DNA of 64,000 nt from Chloroflexota bacterium (lineage in GTDB: Bacteria; Chloroflexota; Dehalococcoidia; Bin125): assembly GCA_009838915.1 (NCBI GenBank), contig VXQT01000019.1, positions 24,284-88,283 on the forward strand, in the 5' to 3' direction. Of this stretch, positions 1 to 7,174 are shown in pieces. Position 1 is the stretch's first letter. The number at the start of each line of letters is the position of its first letter. The translations under genes and the position numbers were made by a program. The notes beneath the pieces are model-generated. The model was given only the letters and a program-made list of their open reading frames with translations, was not told where the DNA came from and did no database searches.

Positions 1-397
1 GACACACGTCGGTGATCACGACCAGCTCCGGCTGCGCATCTTTGAGCGCCTGCACGGCCTGCTGCACGATTCCATCCGTCTGCCACGCTCCCGAGCCGAC
101 TGCGTCTTTGGTTTCCGGTAGCCCGAAGAGCAGGATCGCGGGGATGTCGAGTGAGCGCAGCTCGGACGCTTCCCGGGGGAGTTGATCGACGGACAGGCGA
201 GACTGTCCCGGCATCGAGGGGATCGGCTGGCGCTCGCCTCGGCCTCCGGTCACGAAGACGGGATAGATGAAGTCGGATGGCGAGAGCGGCGTCTCGCGGA
301 CCATGCGGCGCAGACCTTCGCTGCGCCGCAGTCGGCGCATTCGATGCGCGCTGGCGATCTCGCTGCCCACGTTGGCTGACGACGGAACACTGCTCAC
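1..397 (-). CDS. hemB: delta-aminolevulinic acid dehydratase (porphobilinogen synthase), 3'-truncated by window edge
   Basis: Reading the minus strand from a GTG at 397 gives about 132 residues that continue past the window edge. They match the N-terminal part of HemB: an Arg-rich start (HRMRRLRRSEGLRRMV), then SPSDFIYPVFV, PIPSMPGQSRLS, LLFGLPETKD, GSGAWQTDGIVQQA and ELVVITDVC. HemB condenses two 5-aminolevulinate molecules to porphobilinogen in the cytosol. The first Cys of the family's metal-binding region is just reached; the catalytic lysines lie outside the window. The GTG start overlaps the cobA-hemD stop by 4 bp (GTGA), so hemB is translationally coupled as the last visible gene of a tetrapyrrole operon. 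The family assignment is secure. Confidence 0.93.
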   Translation of the reverse strand, partial: MSSVPSSANVGSEIASAHRMRRLRRSEGLRRMVRETPLSPSDFIYPVFVTGGRGERQPIPSMPGQSRLSVDQLPREASELRSLDIPAILLFGLPETKDAVGSGAWQTDGIVQQAVQALKDAQPELVVITDVC

Positions 398-1926
398 GGT
401 GAGTCCGCGCTTTCCGGTTCGGCCGGCGGAAGGCTGGACAGATAGCGTCCGACCGCCTCCGCGAGACCGCTAATCGTGTGGCACTGAGCGACCCCGACGA
501 CCGGGAAACCTAGCCGGGCTGCGGCCTCCGCGGTCACCGGGCCGATACAGACCACCTGGAGTGAGTCTAAGTCGACACGCCCGCGCACGAGTTTGGCCAA
601 TCCATCGGCGGTCGACGGTGATGTCAACGTCACGACATCGAGTCCGGACTCAAGCTCACGCAGCGCCTCGCGGTCGGCGCTCGGTGTGACCACGTCGTAG
701 AGCGCCAGGTCCTCGACGTCTGCTCCCGCCTTGCGCAATCGTTCAGCGAGCAGCGGGTTGCCGCGCGCCGCTCTGGCCAGCAGAACCGGGCGGCCCCGCA
801 GATCTCGCCCAGTCAACTCGTTGGCAAGCGCTTGCGACGTGAACGTCTCGGGGACCAGGTCGGGCGTGATACCCCGCTCCTCCAGTGCTCGGGCCGTTTC
901 CGAACCAATCGCGGCGACCTGCGCAGCAGAGAAGATGCGCGCATCCAACTCGTTGCGCCGCAGCGCTTCCCACAGGGCCTGCACGCCATTGACACTGGTC
1001 AGGCAGACGATGTCGTACGAGCCCGCCGCGAGGCGGCCCACCGCCGCATCGATCGGGGCCGGATCGACCGGCTTGATCTCAATCGTGGGTAGTTCGATTA
1101 CCTCTGCATTGAAGGCTCGCAGGCGCTCCACCAGCGGCGGCATCTGGGCTCGGGGGCGGGTGACCAGGATGCGGCGTCCCGGGATGGTCCAGGACACCTC
1201 GGGCGTCGCCAGACGCGCCGTCTCGCCGATCACGACCGTGACCGGCGGCGACATCTCTCCGGCCTGCCCGCGCAGCTCGCCCAGCGGCGCGAAGACGGCA
1301 CGCTGCGAGCCGGTCCAGGCCTGTTCGATGGCGGCGGCCGGCGTCGTCGGCGAGAGGCCGGCCTCGGTCAGCCGCACCACGATCTCGTCGAAGTTGCGCC
1401 AGCCCATCATCAGCACGATGGTTCCGCCGACCGCCGCGACTGCGTCCCAGCTGATCGGCGGCGCCTCACCGTCTCCCTCGGAGCCGGTGACAACGGTGAC
1501 CGCAGAGGCGGCTCGGCGATCGGTGACGGCGATCCCAACTGCGGCGGCGGCTGCGAGTGCGCTCGACAAGCCAGGCACCAACTGCATCGGGATGCCAGCG
1601 GCTGCGAGCGCCGAGGCTTCCTCGCCGCCGCGCCCGAAGACGAAGGGATCGCCGCCTTTGAGTCGAACCACGCGGCGACCGCCGCGCGAGTGCTCGATCA
1701 TCAGCGCATTGATCTGTTGCTGAGAGATCGAGGGTGCGCCCGGCGTCTTGCCGACATCGATCAGCTCGGCGTTCTCGGCCAACTTGAGCAACGCGGGCGC
1801 AATGAGCCGATCGTGCAACACCACGTCGGCCGTCTGCAGCGCCTCCGCGCCGGCCAGCGTGATCAGCCGTGGATCGCCGGGGCCTGCGCCGACGATGTAG
1901 ACCGTGCGAGGCTCGTCCGTGGACAC
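394..1926 (-). CDS. cobA-hemD: fused uroporphyrinogen-III C-methyltransferase / uroporphyrinogen-III synthase
   Basis: A 510-residue two-domain enzyme. Residues about 8-245 are the SAM-dependent methyltransferase (CobA/SUMT) that makes precorrin-2 from uroporphyrinogen III. Visible motifs are the N-terminal YIVGAGPGDPRLIT loop, VVLHDRL, and VRLKGGDPFVFGRGGEE. Residues about 250-500 are HemD, which closes and inverts hydroxymethylbilane to uroporphyrinogen III (GRRILVTRPRAQ near its start, LTSPSTADGL near its end). This fusion is known in several Gram-positive and Chloroflexi-type lineages. It starts with GTG 2 bp after hemC and overlaps hemB by 4 bp. Having both activities in one chain places heme and siroheme/cobalamin branches under the same control. 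Confidence 0.95.
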   Translation of the reverse strand: MSTDEPRTVYIVGAGPGDPRLITLAGAEALQTADVVLHDRLIAPALLKLAENAELIDVGKTPGAPSISQQQINALMIEHSRGGRRVVRLKGGDPFVFGRGGEEASALAAAGIPMQLVPGLSSALAAAAAVGIAVTDRRAASAVTVVTGSEGDGEAPPISWDAVAAVGGTIVLMMGWRNFDEIVVRLTEAGLSPTTPAAAIEQAWTGSQRAVFAPLGELRGQAGEMSPPVTVVIGETARLATPEVSWTIPGRRILVTRPRAQMPPLVERLRAFNAEVIELPTIEIKPVDPAPIDAAVGRLAAGSYDIVCLTSVNGVQALWEALRRNELDARIFSAAQVAAIGSETARALEERGITPDLVPETFTSQALANELTGRDLRGRPVLLARAARGNPLLAERLRKAGADVEDLALYDVVTPSADREALRELESGLDVVTLTSPSTADGLAKLVRGRVDLDSLQVVCIGPVTAEAAARLGFPVVGVAQCHTISGLAEAVGRYLSSLPPAEPESADSP

Positions 1927-1928
1927 GT

Positions 1929-2825
1929 CTACGGCTCTCCCTGTTGCAAGAGCGCCGCACCGCCGCGCTCGAGCAGCGTCTCGCCGACCTCGCGACCGAC
2001 CGCTTCGGGGTCCAGACCGGTGCGCTGTAACTCAATTCTCTCTTGACCGTCAACGCTCAGCAGCCGCCCGGCAAGCACGACCTCGCCGCCGCGCACGCCG
2101 CCGAGGGCAGCGAGCGGCAATGAACAGCCGGCGCCGAGCGCGCGCAACATCGCTCGCTCGGCGGTCACGGCCAGCGATGTGGGGCGGTGATCGGCGCGGC
2201 TGATCTGATCTTCATCCTCTTCGCGGCACTGCAACACCAGCGCGCCCTGACCTGGCGACGGCATCACCAGGTCGATCGGCAACAGCTCCGACGCCTCGCG
2301 CCCCAGCCGCTGCAACGCTGCCGCGGCGACGATCACCGCGTCGTACTGACCCCTACCTACTCTCTCGATCCGCGTATCAACATTGCCGCGAATATCGACG
2401 ACTTTCAGATCGGGATTCAGGTGCAGCGCCTGCGCTGCCCGACGGCGCGAGCCGGTCCCGACCCGAGCGCCGGAAGGTAGCACGGCGAGCGTCAGATTGT
2501 CTCGGCTGACCAGCGCGTCGCGGACATCGGCACGTGGCAGATAGGCGGCCAGCGCGGTGCCTTCGGCGATTGCGGGCGGCACGTCCTTGGCCGAGTGCAC
2601 GGCGATGTCGATTTCGCCTTCGAGCAGCGCCTCCTCGACCGCGCGGACGAAGACGCCCTGACCGCCGATCAGGCGCAGGCTGGAGTCTCGGTCTCGATCA
2701 CCCTGGGTGGTGATCGGGATGAACTGGACCTCGATCTTCAGCGCCGCGAGCGCTTCGATCGCGTACTCCGCCTGGATCCGCGATAGCGCGCTGCCGCGAC
2801 CGCCCAGCCGGAGCGTGCGGCTCAT
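1929..2825 (-). CDS. hemC: hydroxymethylbilane synthase (porphobilinogen deaminase)
   Basis: 298 residues, the usual HemC length. The protein polymerises four porphobilinogens to hydroxymethylbilane in the cytosol. Recognisable segments are LRLGGRGSALSRIQAE at the start, TTQGDRD, GGQGVFVRAVEEALL, DIAVHSAKDVP, VGTGSRRRAAQ and DIRGNVDTR. The dipyrromethane cofactor-binding Cys234 sits in LGAGCSLPLA. The ATG at 2825 overlaps the stop of the preceding precorrin-2 dehydrogenase gene (ATGA). It supplies the substrate for the HemD half of the next gene. All expected catalytic segments appear intact. Confidence 0.96.
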   Translation of the reverse strand: MSRTLRLGGRGSALSRIQAEYAIEALAALKIEVQFIPITTQGDRDRDSSLRLIGGQGVFVRAVEEALLEGEIDIAVHSAKDVPPAIAEGTALAAYLPRADVRDALVSRDNLTLAVLPSGARVGTGSRRRAAQALHLNPDLKVVDIRGNVDTRIERVGRGQYDAVIVAAAALQRLGREASELLPIDLVMPSPGQGALVLQCREEDEDQISRADHRPTSLAVTAERAMLRALGAGCSLPLAALGGVRGGEVVLAGRLLSVDGQERIELQRTGLDPEAVGREVGETLLERGGAALLQQGEP

Positions 2826-3484
2826 GACGCCTCATCCGTGGCGCGGATGGGTGCGCCAAGTCGAGCGAGCAGAAGTGCCTTCGCCTGGCCTCGGCGACGC
2901 TGGGCGAGCAGGATGCGCACCTGCCCGTCCATGGCCGACTGCCACGCTTCAGACGGGATCGCGCGAAATGCGTGCAATCGGCGCAGATCGGCCCGCACTT
3001 CAGCCACCAGCTCTGCCATAGAGCTGGTATCGGCGTCAAGGTAGTCGGTCAGTTCCTCGCGGACCCGCCGGGCGACGGCCGGGCTGCCGCCGCCGGTCGA
3101 GATCGCCAGCGTCAGCGGCGGCCGGCGCACGACCGCCGGCAGAATGAAGTCGCAGTGCCCGGGATCGTCGGCGGCGTTCAGCGGAACTCCCAGCGCTCGA
3201 GCATCATCCTGCAGCTCCCGGTTGCTTGAGGCATCCTCGCAGGCGGCCATCACGATCGTCATCCCGCGCATATCGCCGCGTTCGTACTCTTTGGCGATGT
3301 GCGCAATCCGTCCTTCGTCCGCGAGTGAACGTAGCGCCCTGCTCAGCGCAGGCGCGACCACAGTGACGCAGGCTTCCGCCGCCAACAAGCCTTCGACTTT
3401 CTCCAGCGCCAGTCGGCCGCCGCCGATTACCAGCACCGGCCGGTCGCGCAGGTCGAAGTAGACGGGGTAGTAGGGTCGGGTCAC
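2822..3484 (-). CDS. precorrin-2 dehydrogenase / sirohydrochlorin ferrochelatase (Met8/CysG-N type)
   Basis: The open frame extends further upstream, but the protein clearly begins at a GTG at 3484 (VTRPYYPVYFDLRDRPVLVI), preceded by GAGGT about 12 bp upstream. That gives 220 residues. An N-terminal Rossmann fold with VIGGGRLALEKVEGLL binds NAD; the family oxidises precorrin-2 to sirohydrochlorin, and some members also insert iron. Further matches are ANDPGHCDF-like NAADDPGHCDFILPA, ISTGGGSPAVARRVREEL and a C-terminal helical region. With CobA in the same operon it completes a route from uroporphyrinogen III to siroheme or to the cobalamin branch. Whether this copy chelates iron cannot be told from sequence. 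Confidence 0.9.
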   Translation of the reverse strand: MTRPYYPVYFDLRDRPVLVIGGGRLALEKVEGLLAAEACVTVVAPALSRALRSLADEGRIAHIAKEYERGDMRGMTIVMAACEDASSNRELQDDARALGVPLNAADDPGHCDFILPAVVRRPPLTLAISTGGGSPAVARRVREELTDYLDADTSSMAELVAEVRADLRRLHAFRAIPSEAWQSAMDGQVRILLAQRRRGQAKALLLARLGAPIRATDEAS

Positions 3485-3503
3485 GTGGTTGCGGGGACCT
3501 CGT

Positions 3504-4448
3504 TCAGCACTGGTCGATCTGGTCCAGCAGCGCGACCGCGATGCCGCGCTCGCCCTGCACGGTGTACAGCAAGTAGGCCTGTCCGTCGTCCTCGAAGACG
3601 GCGGGATCGCGCAGCTCGTGGACCGGCTGGGGAGCGAAGCCGCGCATGCTCGGCGCGATCGGTAGATGTGCGCCCTCCCAGTCATAGACGGGCCGCAGCA
3701 ACTCCTGCCGCTCCCCAGCCGTCCACGAGCGCCAGTCGCCATCGAGCGCAATCGGCGAGACGTAAATCCGCTCCGGAGCATCGCCGGCGATCGTCCAGAA
3801 CACGTACAGCGTCTCGCCGCGGCGCAGCAGCGCGCAGTGGCGCATCGTGTCGGGGAACACTTGCGGTCCGCGCTCGAATCCGCAGAGGCCGTCGTCGGAG
3901 CGGTAGAGGATGCCCGGCATCGACATCCCGTACCAACCCGGTTCGGCGACGTCGGGAAGTTCGATCACTCGCAGATAGCTGGTCGAGAGCACTTCGTTGC
4001 GGGCCTCGAAGTGGATGCCGTCGGGCGAAGCGGCCACACGCGAGACCTGCGGCCCCTCGTGGAGTTGGCCATGGAAGTAGAGGCGGATGTGACGCGCGTC
4101 GTGATCGACGACCGCGTCGGGCGAGGCGATATGGGGATAAACCCAACCCTGCTGCATTGCGTGCGTGAGCTTGGTGTCGAAGTCATCCGCGGAATGCGGA
4201 AACGCGGTCTGCTGCAGTTGCAGGGCGCCGGGCTCGTGCGTCCGCCAGGGGCCGAGCACGTCGTCGGCGTAGGCCAGGCGAATGTACGTCCCCTTGTGAT
4301 CGGCGAAGTAGAGGTAGAACTCACCGAGTCGATTCGGCAGCCATTCGGGCGCGCGGATCAGCGAGGGGCCGTTGATGTTCGCGCCCATCCGCTCGTCCAT
4401 GTCGGGACGGATGATCGGGCCGTCGGTCGACAACCGAATCGCTCGCAT
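3504..4448 (-). CDS. glycoside hydrolase 43-like five-bladed beta-propeller protein
   Basis: 314 residues from an ATG at 4448 (MRAIRLSTDGPIIRPDM); the frame continues upstream only as non-coding sequence inside lepB. Repeated blade-like motifs include GPSLIRAPEWLPNRLGEFYLYFADH, YADDVLGPW, LYFHGQLHEG, MPGILYRSDDG, LYVFWTIAGDAPERIYVS and a final HELRDPAVFEDDGQAYLLY. These resemble GH43/GH68-type beta-propellers or related uncharacterised sugar-active proteins. No signal peptide is seen, so it is probably cytosolic. It is divergent from lepB with 58 bp between them and lies 19 bp upstream of the precorrin-2 dehydrogenase, so it may be the first gene of the tetrapyrrole transcript. Substrate and activity are not predictable. 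Confidence 0.6.
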   Translation of the reverse strand: MRAIRLSTDGPIIRPDMDERMGANINGPSLIRAPEWLPNRLGEFYLYFADHKGTYIRLAYADDVLGPWRTHEPGALQLQQTAFPHSADDFDTKLTHAMQQGWVYPHIASPDAVVDHDARHIRLYFHGQLHEGPQVSRVAASPDGIHFEARNEVLSTSYLRVIELPDVAEPGWYGMSMPGILYRSDDGLCGFERGPQVFPDTMRHCALLRRGETLYVFWTIAGDAPERIYVSPIALDGDWRSWTAGERQELLRPVYDWEGAHLPIAPSMRGFAPQPVHELRDPAVFEDDGQAYLLYTVQGERGIAVALLDQIDQC

Positions 4449-4506
4449 CGTTAACTCCGTCCCGTTGCCCGTCGCCGTCATGGTAGAGCGGGCTAAGCTC
4501 GCTCGT

Positions 4507-5121
4507 ATGAGCCTGCAATACGGAGCCCTGCGGGAGATCATCGAGACTGCAATCCTTGGGCTGATCGTCTTCTTGCTCGCCCGCGAGGCGGTCCAGAACT
4601 TCCAGGTCGAGGGGCGCTCGATGCAGCCCACGCTGGCCAGCTCGGAGCTGGTCCTGGTCAACAAGATCGGCTACTGGGAGGTCGACCTTGGCCCCTTCGA
4701 CGCCCTGCTTCCCGGCCGCAGCAACGGCGACTTCCTGCTCTCCGGCCCGCACCGCGGCTCGGTGATCATCTTTCACCCGCCCTACCAGAGCGCGCATGAC
4801 TTCGTGAAGCGCGTCATCGGTCTGCCCGGCGACACGGTCGAGATTGCCGCCGGACGGGTGTTCGTCAACGGCGTCGAGCTGAACGAGTACGGATACATCT
4901 TCGAACCGCCCGGCTATCAGTGGGGACCGGCGGTGATCCCGCCCGAGCACTACTTCGTGCTCGGCGACAACCGCAACAGCAGCCAGGACTCGCACGCATT
5001 CGGGCCGATACACGAGGACCAGATCGTCGGCGAGGTGATGTTCCGCTGGTTCCCGTTCAACAAGATCAGCAGCGACATCTCCCGGCAGGCGATCGATTAT
5101 GAGGGGAACATCGTGCCATGA
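4507..5121 (+). CDS. lepB: signal peptidase I
   Basis: 204 residues. One N-terminal membrane helix (about 12-30, ETAILGLIVFLLAREAV) is followed by the extracytoplasmic catalytic domain. The nucleophile Ser38 lies in VEGRSMQPTL and the general-base Lys101 in DFVKRVIGLPGD. The C-terminal box YFVLGDNRNSSQDSHAFGPI is complete. The enzyme cleaves signal peptides from exported proteins. I chose the ATG at 4507 because the protein then begins just before the membrane anchor as in the family; a longer frame upstream would run into the divergent gene. It overlaps pyrE by 4 bp (ATGA), so the two are co-translated although functionally unrelated. Confidence 0.96.
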   Translation: MSLQYGALREIIETAILGLIVFLLAREAVQNFQVEGRSMQPTLASSELVLVNKIGYWEVDLGPFDALLPGRSNGDFLLSGPHRGSVIIFHPPYQSAHDFVKRVIGLPGDTVEIAAGRVFVNGVELNEYGYIFEPPGYQWGPAVIPPEHYFVLGDNRNSSQDSHAFGPIHEDQIVGEVMFRWFPFNKISSDISRQAIDYEGNIVP

Positions 5122-5705
5122 GCGACCTCGACAGAGCTGGGCAGGGCGAGGCGATGCGAATGCTGGAAGATGCCGGTGCGGTGTTGCGCGGACACTTCCA
5201 GTATGCCTCAGGACGGCACGGCGACACGTACATCGAAAAGTTTCGCCTGCTGGAGAAACCGCACGTGACCGAGGCGCTGTGCCGCCGCATCTCCGATCAC
5301 TTTCTCCCGCTCGCGCCAGAGCTCGTCGTCGGTCCGACCACCGGTGGCATCCTGCTGGCCCACGAGACGGCGAAGCATCTGGGCGAAGGCATCAACGCCT
5401 ACTTCGCCGAACGGGCCGACAAGGGGGGGCGCTATCTCGGACGCGGATTCTCGGTCGCGGCCGGACAACGGGTGCTGGTGGTCGACGATGTGCTCACAAC
5501 CGGCGGATCGGTGCGGGACACGCTCGACGCGGTGCAGGCAGTCGGGGGGCTGCCGATCGGCGTCGGCCTGGTGGTGGACAGGACCAACGGCGCGACCGAC
5601 TTTGGCGGTCTCGACCTGTTTGCCTGCCTGTCGATCGACGTGGCCAGTTACCAGCCGTCAACTTGCGCCCTCTGCGCAGACGGCGTCGACTTAACAATCA
5701 CCTAA
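5118..5705 (+). CDS. pyrE: orotate phosphoribosyltransferase
   Basis: 195 residues. Transfers phosphoribose from PRPP to orotate to give OMP in pyrimidine synthesis. Evidence is the N-terminal GHFQYASGRHGDTYIEKF, VVGPTTGGILLAHE, and the PRPP-binding signature VLVVDDVLTTGGSVRDTLDA. The length and motif order match PyrE. The start overlaps the lepB stop (ATGA). The 3' end overlaps the convergent membrane-protein gene by 4 bp, leaving no room for a separate terminator between them. No other pyrimidine gene is nearby. Confidence 0.95.
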   Translation: MSDLDRAGQGEAMRMLEDAGAVLRGHFQYASGRHGDTYIEKFRLLEKPHVTEALCRRISDHFLPLAPELVVGPTTGGILLAHETAKHLGEGINAYFAERADKGGRYLGRGFSVAAGQRVLVVDDVLTTGGSVRDTLDAVQAVGGLPIGVGLVVDRTNGATDFGGLDLFACLSIDVASYQPSTCALCADGVDLTIT

Positions 5706-6385
5706 CCGAGGGCGTGGACGAAGATTCCGGAACCGACGCCAGCCAGGTCTGCGAGCATCGACAACGCCAACGCGTAGATCGCGAAGCCCATACCGACGCT
5801 GATCACCGCGGCGCGGTCGTCGGCGTCCGGGGCGGCGGCGCGTACCGCGAGGATCGCGAGCAACAGGGCGGCCAGGGTCGTTACCAGTCCAACCGCGAAG
5901 CCTGCGGGACCGGCGATCATAAAGAACTGCCAGACGAAGAAGCCGCCGGCCACCGCCATCGTGCGGGCGAGGGCGCGAAGCTCGACCTTGACCTGGAACA
6001 CGACGCCCAGCGCCCGCCAGGTGAGAACCGTCCACAAGCCCCATGCCACCAGTGAGGCGAGAGAGCCAAGCAGCATCACACGCAGTGCAGAGTCACCGAC
6101 CACCGCGCCGCGGCTCTCGATCACCAGCCAGAGCCAGGCGCCCAGGCTTGCGGCCAGCACGCCCAGCACCAGCACCATCGCCGCCGGTCCATTGTCCGAC
6201 TCGGTGCGCGCCGCGTCGCGCAGCACGCTCAGATCTCCGGCCAGCAGGCGGCGATGCAAGGCGACGGCCCGTCGCCAGTCGATTGGCGCGTCGAGTCGTT
6301 CCAAGTAGGTCGCAACCGACACACGAGTGCCGCGACCCTGGGGTCGAGGCAGTGCGGCGGATGGATGGGTCTTGAGCTGAGTCAT
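5702..6385 (-). CDS. Yip1-like multi-pass membrane protein
   Basis: 227 residues. A roughly 65-residue cytosolic N-terminus is followed by about five hydrophobic helices (beginning at AAMVLVLGVLAASLGAWLWL and ending near the C-terminus with VISVGMGFAIYALALSML). The overall pattern, with a polar N-tail and five helices, resembles Yip1-domain proteins. No catalytic motif is visible and the role is unknown. It is convergent with pyrE, overlapping by 4 bp, and divergent from the uracil-DNA glycosylase gene with about 90 bp between starts. Confidence 0.6.
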   Translation of the reverse strand: MTQLKTHPSAALPRPQGRGTRVSVATYLERLDAPIDWRRAVALHRRLLAGDLSVLRDAARTESDNGPAAMVLVLGVLAASLGAWLWLVIESRGAVVGDSALRVMLLGSLASLVAWGLWTVLTWRALGVVFQVKVELRALARTMAVAGGFFVWQFFMIAGPAGFAVGLVTTLAALLLAILAVRAAAPDADDRAAVISVGMGFAIYALALSMLADLAGVGSGIFVHALG

Positions 6386-6478
6386 AACTCCTCGCCTACA
6401 TACGGCGTGCGCGTACGCTCACTATGCATCGGTGTTCATCAGCGCCCGCCAGTGATTCGTAAACTCGGATTCTGCAAC

Positions 6479-7174
6479 GTGAACTCTGCAACGAACGCAC
6501 GGGAGCTCGCCGCGCTAGACCGCGAAGTGTCCGTTTGTCGACAGTGCCCACGCCTGGTGGCCTGGCGCGAGCAGGCGGCAACCGAGAAGCGCGCGGCATA
6601 CCGTGACCAGGATTACTGGGGCCGCGCGGTGCCCTCGTTCGGACCTGCGGATGCGCGCATTCTGGTCGTCGGACTGGCGCCGGCGGCCCACGGCGCCAAC
6701 CGCACGGGACGGATGTTCACCGGCGACCGCTCGGGCGACTGGTTGTACCGAGCGATGTGGCAAGCAGGACTCGCGAGTCAGCCCGAATCCACCTCAATCG
6801 ACGACGGTCTAGAGCTGCGCGGGACGCGAATCACTTCGATCGTCCGCTGCGCTCCGCCGGAGAACAGACCGTCGACCGACGAGCGCGACCTCTGTTTGCC
6901 TTACCTGCGGCGTGAGTTCGACTTGCTCTCGGAGCTGCGAATCATCCTCTGCCTCGGTTCGTTTGCGTGGGAAAACTGCGCGCGCGAACTGGGAGTGCGA
7001 CCGCGTCCGAAGTTCGCACACGGCTTGGAGCACAGGATCAATGACCGCACCTTGATCTGTTCGTATCACCCCAGCCAGCGCAACACCTTCACCGGTCTGC
7101 TGACCGAAGAGATGCTCGGCGATGTGTTCCTGCGTGCCGCGCAGTTGGCTCAGGGTGGCTCGGTCGACTCGTAG
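6479..7174 (+). CDS. uracil-DNA glycosylase, family 5 (UDGb type, Fe-S)
   Basis: About 231 residues from a GTG at 6479; a GTG at 6452 in the same frame is an alternative, and neither has a strong ribosome-binding site. UDGb removes uracil and deaminated purines from DNA as the first step of base excision repair. Motif I is GLAPAAHGANRTGRMFTGDR, and the late DNA-binding loop is SYHPSQRNTFTG. Cysteines for a 4Fe-4S cluster are in VCRQCPRL, IVRCAPPENRP and WENCAREL. Families 4 and 5 share the cluster, but motif I with GLAPAAHG is the family-5 form. The 3' end overlaps the convergent 5'-nucleotidase gene by 25 bp. Confidence 0.9.
   Translation: MNSATNARELAALDREVSVCRQCPRLVAWREQAATEKRAAYRDQDYWGRAVPSFGPADARILVVGLAPAAHGANRTGRMFTGDRSGDWLYRAMWQAGLASQPESTSIDDGLELRGTRITSIVRCAPPENRPSTDERDLCLPYLRREFDLLSELRIILCLGSFAWENCARELGVRPRPKFAHGLEHRINDRTLICSYHPSQRNTFTGLLTEEMLGDVFLRAAQLAQGGSVDS

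Noticed and set aside
731..1723. 330-codon open frame on the plus strand opposite cobA-hemD
   Set aside because: Arg/Ser/Ala-rich shadow of a well-supported gene on the other strand, as is common in GC-rich DNA; no family motif.
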